A stretch of DNA of 64,000 nucleotides, from the NCBI GenBank assembly GCA_015345905.1, contig JADDTR010000003.1:744001-808000 (forward strand), in the 5' to 3' direction. A model generated the notes under the pieces. That model saw only the letters and a program-made list of their open reading frames with translations. It made no database searches and was not told where the DNA came from. Positions 46,216 through 59,167 of this stretch are shown one piece after another. The first letter of the stretch is position 1. Each line of letters starts with the position of its first letter. Origin of the DNA: Aotearoamyces nothofagi (lineage: Eukaryota; Ascomycota; Leotiomycetes; Leotiales; Tympanidaceae). The translations under genes and the position numbers were made by a program.

Positions 46216-47056
46216 ATGTGCGTCAAAGAGTTCATCGGCTTCTACTGCGGTCACTGCGCCATCCCATACCTAATCCGCTGCCCTATCGCCAGCCAGGACA
46301 AGCACTTCCCGTACTGCAAGTTCCCTGCAGAGCGTCCGCATTTCGTGCAGGAGATGTGCCATCCCTGCTCCCGCGTAGTCTGGAACACGAAGATCCTGAA
46401 GGAGGAAAATGAGCACACGAAAGCACACGAGATGGGCGACTGTGGGTGTGAACTGGCTCTTACTGAAGAGGAGCGCCAGCGGAGGAGGGCGCCTGGCATG
46501 GATAATGGAAAGGGGAAACACAGTGGTGATAGGGTGGTAAGCGAGTTGGCTGGATCAGTGGTTCATGAGCAGCCTTCGGTCAGTTCTCCGTTGAGGGTCT
46601 TGAGCCCTGAGTATCTGGGATATGTCGTTGAAGGCCGGGGATTAACAGAGGCGAATGAAAAACAGGTCATTGATTCACGCATCTCTGACCAAGTTCTGGA
46701 TTGGCACCCAAGCCAGGACCAATACCAGCGTGCAACACTCGGAAGCATGACTGTTGGGACAAAGACAAAGGCTGCGGCAGACAGATCAGTTGACACATTC
46801 TGTATTAATGAAAGGTGAGCTTGGATTACTTCAACACTGCCCTAGCTTTGACGGTTTTGTTACCATTGAGTCTCCGCGAATGGTTACTGACGATGAGCCT
46901 AGCAGTCGAAGAGACGTTCATCACAGCATCCCAATCTTACATGCCAAACACGTCAAACAAGAGTCGTTCGTTGAGCCGTCAATCGCATATCGTGGTCCAA
47001 TGATTGTAAGCAGTACTGAATGGCACCCACCACGACCAAGCTCTTCACCAAGGTAG
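46216..47056 (+). CDS. Small Cys/His-rich orphan protein
   Basis: The N-terminal 60 residues after the ATG at 46216 have many Cys and His: MCVKEFIGFYCGHCAIPYLI, then RCPI, YCKF, MCHPCSR, and a later GDCGCEL. They could bind zinc, but no known finger pattern fits. The frame would stop at 46818. A GTGAGC donor at 46815 and an acceptor at TAGCAG (46900-46905) extend it to 47056 through a protein-like segment with HHSIPILHAKHVKQ and EWHPPRPSSSPR. The preferred model is 46216-46814 plus 46906-47056 (249 residues), or 250 residues using the first AG. I do not recognise the family. Confidence 0.6.
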
Positions 47057-47210
47057 ACGACATTTTGCAGGTAATCTTTTTTATATATAATTTTTTTAGT
47101 GTCATGATTGAGTTAGTTATGCTGACTTAGCTACCAACTCAGAATGTACAAGCACAGGAATATACGCCACTATATGTATGATCACTGTACAGATGAACCC
47201 ACTCTCTACT

Positions 47211-48769
47211 CTACCGATCTACCTCTCCAAAGACTGTGGTAATTTGTCAGCATTATTTCATAAGCTTGGGTCAACAGAAGAGGTTTTTGGAAGCTTACCC
47301 AAGTCCATGGTGCCAATGATGGCAACAGCATCAGCAAGTAAGTGCCCTCTGGATATCTGATCGAATCCTCCAAGATGTGCGAATCCTGGTGCCCGAATCT
47401 TGCAGCGGTATGGTCGCTCACTTCCATCGCTAACGAGGAACACACCCATCTCACCCTTGGGTGCCTCAATTGCCGAGTAGGTCTCTCCAGGTGGGACAGT
47501 ATAACCCTTGGTGAACAATAAGAAGTGGTGAATTAGGGCCTCCATATTCTCCTTCATCGCAGCTCGGGGTGGTGGCGAGACCTTATAATCTTCAACACGA
47601 ATTGGTCCTGCCGGCATCTTGTTCAAGCATTGATGAATAATACGGAGAGACTGTCTGAACTCCTCCATTCGACACAAATAACGATCATAACAATCGCCAT
47701 TAACACCGACTGGAACATCAAACTCAACCTGATCATAGGCATCATACGGCTGGCTCTTGCGGACATCCCATGGAACACCAGAACCGCGTAGCATCACGCC
47801 GGTGAAGGAGTAGTTGAGAGCATCTGCAGCAGAAACAACACCAATGCCTCTAGTACGGCCAATCCAGATACGGTTGTCAGTCAACAGCTCTTCTGTTTCA
47901 TCAATACGATCGCTGAATTGAGTCGCCCACTGGTAGATATCATCAAGAAGACCGATGGGCAGATCTTGGTGGACGCCGCCTGGACGGACATATGCAGCAT
48001 GGAGCCGGGCTCCAGATACTCTTTCATAGAATTCCTATCATGTAAATTAGGCACTTCTCTTATAGACTAGCGATGATCATTGTTGCAAATAAAATAGACA
48101 TACCATGAGTTTTTCTCGCTCCTCAAATCCCCAAAGGAAAGGTGTCAAGGCACCAACGTCCATTGCATGAGAAAGGATGGACATCAGGTGGTTAAGAATT
48201 CTTGTGATCTCCCCAAACAACGTCCGAATCCACTTTGCACGCTCTGGAATCTCGATATTCAAAAGCTTCTCTACAGCCAATGAGAAACATTGCTCGTTTG
48301 TCATCATAGAAACATAGTCGAGTCGATCGAAGTATGGGAGTGCTTGTAGGTATGTCTTGTATTCGATCAACTTTTCAGTACCCCGGTGAAGCAGTCCAAC
48401 ATGAGGATCTGAGCGCACAATCTCTTCTCCATTGAGCTCAAGGATCAACCGCAACACACCGTGCGCGGCGGGATGCTGAGGTCCAAAATTGACTGTGTAA
48501 TGTCTGATCTTCCTGCTCTCAATATTCTCGCCATCCCTCAAATCGGAATCCGGTGTAATGTTCGATGGGACAGCCCTGTGATCTGGGGTTTGAAAGTTCT
48601 CGTCCACCGGGATCAATCGCGTTCCCTGATACGGCTCAGCATATTTCCTAGGAATTGATGTAGATAATGAACGTGTCGATGCCCGCGGTGTAGAGAATTT
48701 GGAAGGGGCGTGTCGAAAACAGATGCGTTTGGTACTCTGGCCCGCGAGCCGGTATATGGATGCGGCCAT
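47211..48769 (-). CDS. nuo-49: NADH:ubiquinone oxidoreductase 49-kDa subunit (complex I, NDUFS2/Nuo49)
   Basis: Exons 48104-48769, 47299-48034 and 47211-47233 join to 474 residues; the last exon encodes only the terminal VFGEVDR. A mitochondrial targeting sequence ([20 protein letters not shown]) is followed by family motifs: [60 protein letters not shown], and [19 protein letters not shown]. The subunit helps form the quinone-binding site near cluster N2 in the matrix arm. Translation starts at the ATG 48769. The gene is head to head with RPC40, 330 bp apart, and tail to tail with the Cys-rich orphan. Confidence 0.95.
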
Positions 48770-49099
48770 TGTGTTCAATTCGGCCGGTAGTCAATTGAGG
48801 ATGAGGACTGATCACGACCAGTATCTCAATCCTCGATAAAGCTGCAGTTTGACGCAGGTGATTCTGTTGCCAATTGGCTATACTTGACGTTATGCCGTGG
48901 ATAACTTCGGATAGCTGTCGGTCGTCAGAGCGTTTGGCCAGCTTCCTATTGGCTGGAGCACAAACAGACGGGTCCGTGCATTGTGCAGGGATGCGGCGCT
49001 TAAATTCCGCCCTCAAAAATTATTTTGATAAATGTCGTCGTCGCTACGATTGCGAACTTCACCCCGCTGTGCAAACTTCTCCATTCCACAGCAACGAAC
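48770..49099. promoter_or_regulatory. Divergent promoter region of nuo-49 and RPC40
   Basis: 330 bp separate the two start codons. It contains an inverted CCAAT word (ATTGG, at 48874-48878 and 48951-48955), which in principle HapC complexes could bind. CCAAT words are common, so this is only a candidate. Confidence 0.4.
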
Positions 49100-50281
49100 A
49101 TGCCGAGTACTGTTAAGCCGTCGCAGGCTGAGCGCGATCGCCGAAAGGTACCTAGTAATTTAATTTATTGCAGCAATCCAGGCTGATAGCATGAACAGAT
49201 CGTAGGCGTCAACCTCGAGACGGTCACCGATGTCACATCTAAAGACTTTCCGGGGCATTACTATGGCGAAGACAACGCCTGGTCTCTGTCTGACTTCAAG
49301 GAGTCCTTCTCTATCAAATTTCATTATAACAAGCCTCTCGACGCCTGTTTCTCCCTCATTGGTATCGACGCCTCCGTTGCGAATGCCTTCCGCCGCATCC
49401 TCATCGCCGAAATCCCGACTGTCGCCATCGAATACGTCTTCGTGCACAACAACACTTCTGTCGTACAAGATGAGGTTCTGGCACATCGAATTGGTCTAGT
49501 TCCTTTCAAGGGTGGTAAGGAGGGTCTACTTGACTTTCTTAAATGGTATAAGAAACCCGAAGAAGATTCAGAAGAGGAGCCAGGCCCAGCTCTCGACAAC
49601 AACACAATCTCTCTTCAGCTGAAGGTCGAATGCACACGCAACGAAAATGCTGAGAAGGGGGAGACCGACCCAAAGAAGAAATATATCAATTCGCACGTCT
49701 ACGCCCACCAGATTAAGTTCATTCCTCATGGCCGCCAAGCCCAATACTTTTCTGGAGACAATGCCATCACGCCTGTCAATCCTGACATATTGATCGCTCG
49801 GCTTGCACCTGGCCAGGTCATTGATCTTGACATGCATGCGATCAAGGGTATTGGATCGGATCATGCGAAGTTCAGCCCCGTCTCTACAGCCTCATACCGA
49901 CTGCTGCCAACCATCGAATTAACACAGCCAATACTAGGCAAGGACGCACGATTATTACAGCGGTGTTTCCCGAGAGGTGTTATCGCTCTCGAGAAGGTCA
50001 CCCAGGAAGAAGCTGCGATGGAAGGTACCGAATATTGGCAGAAACTAGGCAGCGAGAAGGCTGTTGTGGGGGATACTATGAAGGACACCGTGAGCAGGGA
50101 AGTCTTACGGCACGAGCTGTTCCAAGGCAAGGTAAAGTTGGGGCGTGTCAGGGATCATTTCATCTTTTCAGTCGAAAGTTCGGGCCAATGGGACAGCGAT
50201 GAGTTGTTCTTGGAGTCGGTCAAGGTGTTGAAGATGAAGTGTGAACGTCTTAAGCGAAATCTAGGTTCAATGGTCAGATGA
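49100..50281 (+). CDS. RPC40: RNA polymerase I and III subunit AC40 (Rpc40)
   Basis: Exons 49100-49147 and 49199-50281 join to 376 residues. The alpha-like polymerase subunit is clear from DACFSLIGIDASVANAFRRI, LIAEIPTVAIEYVFVHNNTS, VVQDEVLAHRIGLVPFK and the C-terminal FIFSVESSGQWDSDELFLES. It pairs with AC19 to form the assembly platform of Pol I and Pol III. The 51-nt intron sits after a short first exon of 16 codons. It converges with UBA3. Confidence 0.95.
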
Positions 50282-50528
50282 AGGACAGGGTGTCAAAAAC
50301 TAAGGTTATAGAACAAGGATTTATAGGAGTTTAGGTAGTACGGCGTTTGGCTACATGCTAGTGCACTAGAATGATCTTTAAGATCCTATGCAAATACCAT
50401 TGAAAGCTTCATGATCTTATATTTCTTGTATCTTACCCTGCGACTTGCTTTTCCTAGCATGACACGACACTTCGTGATATTTGGCCGATGGCCCAACGCC
50501 AAAAATGCAAAATGAGCCAAAGCGCTGC

Positions 50529-52139
50529 TCATGGATTGGCATGCTTTTTGAACTTCAGCCTGAATCTGAATGACACTTTAGCGTATGCGGGATCTGTGAC
50601 GCCTATTTCGTCGCCCTCCGAGACGAACTCGTTCAACTTTTTCTCAAGGTTTGGTCGTGTTGCCCTTTCTAGACTCTCTGGGCTCTGGAAGTACAGTGAT
50701 TTCTCATCAGTACGGATTGACGGTTTCTTTAGCTGGGCCCCTGGAATTACGGCAAGGGCATCGATCAACTCCTGTAACGTCCATTCGCTATCAACCTCGA
50801 GGTTTCTCGGTAGATTTCCACAAACTGGACAATCGTCTTTCTTTTCATGCTTGAAGGTGTACGTGTAGATGCTATCATTACCACTGTACATCATGTAATT
50901 CTCTTCCATCCCAAGGGATGGATTTGAAGCGGTAGCGATTTTGAACGCTTCATTGCAGCAGCTTGCAGCAATGATAGCATTGGTTGAGGCTATTGCTGGG
51001 ATGATATTTTTGACAACACCTTGGGTCAGTGAATATGTGACACCAGTGATATTGAACTCCTGAGCTCTTGCCAGTGCCTTTTTGTAAAGCCAAGTAATGT
51101 GCTCTGGATCATCATTATCAAGCTTAGGGAACGGTTTGTCTTGCTCCCATGCGATAATATGAGCCCACTCGATACAGTGTTCCGGTTGCCGCGGAATTGT
51201 TGCCAGCGTACAGAGAGGAACAGCAGCTCGCGGAGCATGCATATCAAGCTGGCATTCGATGCAAGACGTTATAGTGGGCAAGATTACCCTTGACTGCCCC
51301 TTGAACCCTGCGAGATTGTCAGATAATGTCTTGAGCACCATTAGACATTTATTATCAAACCTTCAGTTCCACCATCGATCAAAGGCTTCAGACTGTCTTC
51401 ATTATCATCAACCATTTCTACAAGCTGAGCGTTGATCCATCTTCGAGCTTCGATGCTGTCTAGACCACAAACGACCATACCGAATTGCATATAGAAATCG
51501 TCATCCTTGTCCTGGATTTTGCAGTTATGAGGTGTTATGCTGACACCCCTCACACGTTTCTCCACAAATCGTGCTGCTACTTCAGCCTTTGATCGGCCAA
51601 CATCGCTATGCCTAAAGAGGAACTGTCTGTTCAAGTTCGAAACGTCGATTGTGTCTATAAGCAGTCAGTGGATATGCCATAGCGATAGAATAAAATGCTA
51701 ACCCATATCGATGACATGAATGTCTTTGAAACCTGATAGCGCCAAATTTTTCAATATTTCACATCCTAGGCCGCCGGCACCGCTTGGAGAGAGTCAGCAA
51801 AGAGCTTCTTTGCTGAACGAGGGGGTGCAAACGACGCACATGACCCTGGAGCAAGTGTTAGCAGAAAGAATACCACTAGCTTTGGGGATATATACTCACA
51901 GTATCTTCATCCGCTCATGGGCTTCAATCCTTGCATCGCTAGATTGCACACCTTGGTCGTCCATAGATTCGTAGTCATCTTCTGTGAAGGCACCAGAGCG
52001 CTTGCGAATGTTGTCCAAATACTCCCTAGGTTTGTTAGTGTACGAGAGGAGGATAGGGCAGAATAGCAGACCATCTTGCCCGTGGTGGAGCTCCAAGTCC
52101 CTCCGAATATATTCGGGGTACTGCAACAGGTCCAGTCAT
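50529..52139 (-). CDS. UBA3: NEDD8-activating enzyme E1 catalytic subunit Uba3
   Basis: Six exons on the minus strand (52072-52139, 51900-52025, 51840-51845, 51703-51782, 51361-51654, 50529-51307) give 450 residues. Exon 3 is 6 nt, GGTCAT, and completes LVIGAGGLG, the ATP-binding loop (about 65-73). Further motifs are [48 protein letters not shown], zinc-binding Cys207/Cys210 and CPVC, the catalytic Cys224 in [15 protein letters not shown] and [20 protein letters not shown] ubiquitin-fold domain closes the protein. With Ula1 it loads NEDD8 onto Ubc12 for cullin control. The ATG at 52139 starts MTGPVAVPR; 283 bp separate it from TEL2. Confidence 0.93.
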
Positions 52140-52422
52140 CGCGTTGAACGTTAACGTTACTTCTGCATGTTGAACAACAGGACTTATTTCAATAAAAGGC
52201 GGGACATTGCGGCCTCGAGGCGATAAGGAGCTTGATAAGCGCAATCGTAGGCGCGAAGTGCATTTTGCCTGATTTCACCGCTTCCTCTTCTATGACAGAG
52301 CCATTTTTTGACAACACCAACCATTAGAATTTCGATATGAAAACCCCGAAGTTATCGATGTGCTATCTATGCCCTATTAACTAGAATTGGAGTTATAAGT
52401 TGAACCTGGAGTAGATGCTACC

Positions 52423-55400
52423 ATGGAAGGGCTGCTCACACCTGTGAGTACGGCATACAAGAGCCAAGATACCATACAGGATGCCTTGGTAGAAGTCGAG
52501 AAGCCACCTGTAATTCGGGAAAAATTAAAGGTTGAAGCATTAACACCCGAAGGAGCACTAGAGATCTTGAAAGGGGAACCAGAATTGTTTGAAATACGCT
52601 CTTGCCTGCAATATCTAACTCACGATGCCCCCCTTAAGTTCGATTTTAAGATCACCACTCCGAGCCCCCTTGCGGCGCAGCTTGTCAATGTTCTCGTATC
52701 TTGTATTGTTCCCAATTACTGGGATATTCTGAATACGAGAACAACTGGGTTAAAGCATACGCGCTTTGAACATGGAACGGAGAGGAAGCTATTGTTGTCA
52801 TGTCTACGAAGCGTGGGTGGATTAAACGCTATTCTAGCAAGGACAAAGATGCTGATCCAACAATCAAGAGAGGCCGTGAAAACCAAAGGTGTTACTGAAG
52901 ACTTGAGAGTTCAATTAGACATACTTGATGCCCTCTTACATGGGGACAACTTCTTGGAAAATACTTGGAATGATATTTATTCACAACCTATCTCGAAACA
53001 GAGAGCCTTGTGGCAAGAATTCGTCGTTTTGATCGGTGGTGGCAAGTTGCTCAATCTAGCTGCGGAAGCCTTGAGTATTACAAACGAAGGCGTCGTTAGC
53101 ATGAAGGAGCCGGTTTGGGTCGGAGATGGCACGCTCTACAGTCGTTGGATTGCCAGCAATATTAAATATTGGGTGATACATCTGCCATCCTTGCCTGAGA
53201 AGCCTTGGAAAGGTGCTGCCGAGCTATTGTCCAAGAGTTTGCGTCTCGGATACTCAGGTGACCAGCACTTTGGAACTTTATGTGATCATTTGCTAACGAC
53301 AAATGTAGAGAATATTCTAGGTGACATTTTAGAGTTATTGCTAGGTAATGATGACGATCGATCGAAGTTTGAGAGTCTTATAAACAGTTTACCTAGTTAT
53401 GAGCAAAAGACCATCTTATCTGGTGCTTTACGGCTACTTTCGAATCGATATCTCCCAGCAATCTCTCCAGATGATACGCCTAACTGGTGGAAAATGGATA
53501 CAGATTTGATATCTGCAGCAGCACGATATCTCGACTGTATACTTGCGAAGAAGGAAATCAGAAAAGAGCACCTCATCGCATGGTTGACTAGTTTATCAGG
53601 TGCTGGCATAGGTGAAGCGATAGGTATCCGGAGAGCCGCCATCGCAGCGCTTTCTGGATCGAAGTTCGACCTAGAGTTGATACTTGAGAAGAGTCTACAG
53701 CAGTTTGGAGATCAACTTTATATACGGCATACTCCATCACTGCAGCAGGAAGGTATGTTGATCCATTTAATGGATAAAGGTAATGACGCTGACGGCTCTA
53801 GTACACACTCAAGTAATCCTACTATCTGCCGGTTATGTTTATAGAGTATCCCCACTAAAGCTGTCCATGCTTTTGAGATCAAGTATCTATCTCAATGCTA
53901 TCTCAAATCGGTTGGCTGCCTCGTCAAATCGTGCTAGATTTCTTGGAATGATCGTGGGTGAAGCTTTATCAGGCCTCGCTGAAAAGCCCGATAAACAAAT
54001 GAAGTTCAAAATGGAGGAGCTTGAATCACCTGAAGCAATATGGTACAAGGGCTTAGTTACTGTTCACGATACTATAGGCACTTTTGCCCTTCTCAAATCC
54101 GGTGCATTGACGGAAATTCCAAAGAAAAGAAAACTTTCTACTACATCATCAGCGAAGCCATCTCAGCCACAAGGCCATTCGAAGATTGTGGCTATCGAAG
54201 AGGTCGATGACGACGAAGAATCAGAGGATGACGGACTTGTCCCTTATGCGAAGCCTGACTCTGACTCTGACGACTCTGACGAGGACCCAACTCTAGTGCA
54301 GCGCAATAAGCCAACTGCACCTGTCTATATTCGAGATCTCATCGCTTATCTTCGAGATACAGAAAACTACGATCGTCAAAAGCTTGCCTTAAATACAGCT
54401 TCTTCTTTGATACGACGCAAAACTAATTTTGGAACTGAGGTCACTGATCACGTAGAAGAACTAGCAACTCTCCTGGTGGGAATACAAGATAAATATGATC
54501 TTGAGAACTTTCAAGACATGCGGCTCCAAGGAATGATTGCCGTATTGCTTTCCCATCCAGCGAAGATGGGAAAATGGTTTGCAAAGACTTTCTTTGATGG
54601 AGACTACTCCCTTTCACAACGAGCATCTGTCCTCACGGTGCTGAGTGTCTCGGCTCGCGAGTTGGGTGGATTCAAGGACGAAGACGCATCCCTAGCAATA
54701 ACTAAGCCCCCTGCTGATTTGTTTCCTTCGAAGCAACTTCCCCCAAAGCTTCACGCATTATACGCTCCCACTCAAGAAAAAAAGCCAACTGCAATTGAAG
54801 CTCTCTCTGAACAGCTTTCAAACGCCATGATCCAGCCGCTCGCAGCATCACTTGCTGATGAAGCAACTGGCCCTAATATCCTCAAAGTGCGCACATTTTC
54901 CTCGCGACTTGCCGTGGAGTCTCGTCGCGCCCCGGCAACTGTCAACGCCCTCTCAGCCATAGTAGCCGACTCGTTCTTCTTCCCGCTCACAGGACGTTTC
55001 TTTGCACATCTAAGAGCGTACGGCCCAAAGAATGTAATATTCGAACCCTTTCTCCTCAGCAGCTATCTCAAAACCCTCAGTTTAATTATACATGCGAGTG
55101 GAACCTCGACTTTACAGCTGCCCCAGATGACGAGCGAGATGTGGGATCTGCTACTAAGCCTGCGAACGCAGGGACAAGGAGATGGCGCTGTTGGTCAAGC
55201 GCTGCTGTTTGGTTTCCTGACGGTATTGGAAATAAATAGAGACAAGAGAAGGCTTGCGGAAGCGCACGGCAGAGAGCTGCTTGAGACTCAGAGGTGGGTA
55301 GAGGTGCTGTTTCAAAGTCTGGGCCAAGGAAGTCAGGAGGATGACAGGGCGAGAGCTTTGGCTGCAGGGGTTCTGTACAGGATTCAAGAAGTGGTGGAGA

Positions 55401-55441
55401 AGTACCAGGCACTGTTGATAGGAGACCTATCTACCTTTTAG
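52423..55441 (+). CDS. TEL2: Telomere length regulation protein Tel2
   Basis: Exons 52423-53752 and 53802-55441 join to 989 residues. The protein is a long alpha solenoid as in Tel2/CLK-2. Conserved-looking stretches include FEIRSCLQYLTHDAPLKFDF, IASNIKYWVIHLPSLPEKPW and, in the C-terminal Tel2 domain, PVYIRDLIAYLRDTENYDRQ, KLALNTASSLIRRKTNFGTE and RTFSSRLAVESRR. An acidic Ser/Asp stretch (about residues 590-620) fits the CK2-phosphorylated linker that recruits R2TP. Tel2 with Tti1 and Tti2 stabilises PIKK kinases such as TOR, ATM and ATR. Its stop lies 164 bp from the COQ6 stop (tail to tail). Confidence 0.9.
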
Positions 55442-55605
55442 AATAAAAAACCCAAATGAATCTAAAATCTAGCAAACTTTCTGTCTTTCATCCAATGCAT
55501 GACTATGACGAAGTTGGTGACTTGTAGTTTGAGTGATTCATTATATTATAATATTAACAATGAAGAGAGGATTTGTATTTTACAATTACGTTACATCTTT
55601 GCAAA

Positions 55606-57152
55606 TCAAAAGATTTTTATACCTGTTCCAGCAGCCTGGCCCATAAAGAAATGCTTCAACGGTGCCATAGCGTTGACAGCCCTCAGCCCTATACTTCTCA
55701 GCGGCACTATCGGGCCATGCTCAACCGAATACAGTTTGTGGATTTTGTCTACCACGCCTAGAAACATGTTGTTCTTAGCATAGCGATCCGCAATATAGCT
55801 TTCCAAGCTCAAGCGCGTTCCGATATCTTGTCCGTGGGTAACGGCATACTTGATAGTCCTAACCAGGCTCTCGACGTCGCCTTGGCCTTGATTGAGACCT
55901 TGGCCGGCGAGGGGGTGCGTGGTGTGTGCAGCATCGCCGATTAGTGCCACTCGTTCCCCTATGTATGTGTCTGCGTGGCTCAGTCTGAGTGGAAAAGATG
56001 CAATGCTTCCGTCTTGGACAGATAACACTTGCTGTGGGATGTGACGGACGTCGAAGCTTGTATGTTGAGAGCGCCACGCCAGCTCATCTGCCTGTCCTGA
56101 GCTCAGAGTATGCATGTAAGAGAGATCAATGGGTGATAAACGGAACGCAGCGTTGACCATTGCGGTGAAGTCTTCAGGGGATAAAGACTTGAGATGCGCT
56201 GCTCGCTCAGGTGTCGTTGACCATACGAGAGTTGAGATGTTGCCAGGCATTGGAAGCATAGCTGCAGGGCCCGTGGGCAAGAATCTCTGATAAGCTACCT
56301 TCGCCTCGTCCCCGTGCCACCCATTGCCTTCCAGAGTTAGGGTAGCCACAACCCCGTGCCTATCATAATCCCAACCTGTGCTGTTGATACCGGCAAACGT
56401 TCGAACTGGGCTCTTCGCCCCATCAGCCCCGACAAGAAGTCGAGCTGCAAGTTGCCTGCCTCCAGACAAGTGCACAATTGGCCAAAGTGATAAGTCTAGG
56501 TCTTCCGTCTCCTGTCCCAACTCAATGTTATCCACTCGTGTATTATCGAAAATTGAAACTCCTGAAACCTCATCTATTCGTGCTAGTAGAGCGGATGTAA
56601 TATTTAGGTTCTCGGCCATGTATGCAATCGTATTACCTTGAGAAGTCTGTGGCCAGTCGAATTCAATCCTTGAACCAGTTACTCCATCCCAAACCTGCAT
56701 CTCCTCATAGGGCTGCACGCGCTCACGCTTGATATGCTTCCAAGCTCCAATTTCATCGAGAAAATTTACAGAATTAGGCATGAGCGAGCTGCACCTATTC
56801 GAGTATTGATTCTCAGGGAGATTCCATGATCGCGTCCGACTCAAATCTTGACTTTCAACAAGGGCAATTTTGAGTCCTGTAGTGGCGGCAGAGGACCCTA
56901 ATGATAAAATTCGTCAGCACTATTATTACTTGCATATGTATTCTTGGCCTAGGCGCAGGTTAGAGACCTACGCAATGCTGAGAGGAGACTCAATCCTGCT
57001 GGTCCGCCTCCAACGCATACTACATCGAAGATCTCTGGAGTTGTTGTCGTCGTAGCGTATGCCCTACCCTGGTGCCGGACCTGCTGAGTACAATTGCGAC
57101 ACACGAATCTTCCCAATTGCCGGGAGCGTAAAGATGGTCTTAGGAGCTTCAT
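55606..57152 (-). CDS. COQ6: Ubiquinone biosynthesis monooxygenase Coq6
   Basis: Exons 56972-57152 and 55606-56897 join to 490 residues across a 74-nt intron. A basic mitochondrial presequence leads to the FAD motif FDVVCVGGGPAGLSLLSAL; later motifs are LLVGADGAKSPVRTFAGI (DG motif) and ERVALIGDAAHTTHPLAGQG, LNQGQGDVESLV (GD motif). This is the UbiH/Coq6 flavoprotein family, which hydroxylates C5 of the ubiquinone ring in the matrix-side CoQ synthome. The start ATG at 57152 gives MKLLRPSLRSRQLGRFV, fitting import. Confidence 0.95.
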
Positions 57153-57675
57153 GATGGGTTCTACTTTGTCAATATCTCAAGGCGGCCTTCTCGTATGACG
57201 ATGAATTAGGCGCCATACAAGCGAGATAGGCGCGCATCAATGGTTGTTCTACCAGGTCAAGCTTCTTTAGGAATAGCAGTACTTTGAACCCATTGAGAAC
57301 TCTATAGAGCGCCTATCGCGCCTAGGAATGCTGGCCTCAGCTACGCAACTAGGATAGACATGATAAAAGAAAAGCCCCCCACCTCGTTTATTGATATCTC
57401 GCTATTTTTTAAAATCATTAGACTCCAGCATTCTACTAGTAGCTAACCAAAAGCATACGATATGAAAATAAAATTTGTAGCATCTCATGTGGTGCTTCGA
57501 GTACTCAATTGTTCGTTATTATCAATCCATTCCTAGGGTTTCGAAGAGTTTGAACGGAGCACATATTGTGCAGCATTGTATCCTTTGAAAGGGTACGGCC
57601 TATGGGGCGAATATAGAAATAGAAAAAAAGACCCATCCACTAATCAAACCAAGTCCGTGCCGTCAATCTATTCTA
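57153..57675. other. Intergenic interval between COQ6 and the CaM kinase
   Basis: This 0.5 kb is the 5' flank of COQ6 and the 3' flank of the kinase. A related word AGGCGC/GATAGGCGCG occurs near 57208 and 57230, and GCGCCTATCGCGCC near 57309, but I see no gene or longer repeat. Confidence 0.45.
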
Positions 57676-59167
<1,492 letters not shown>

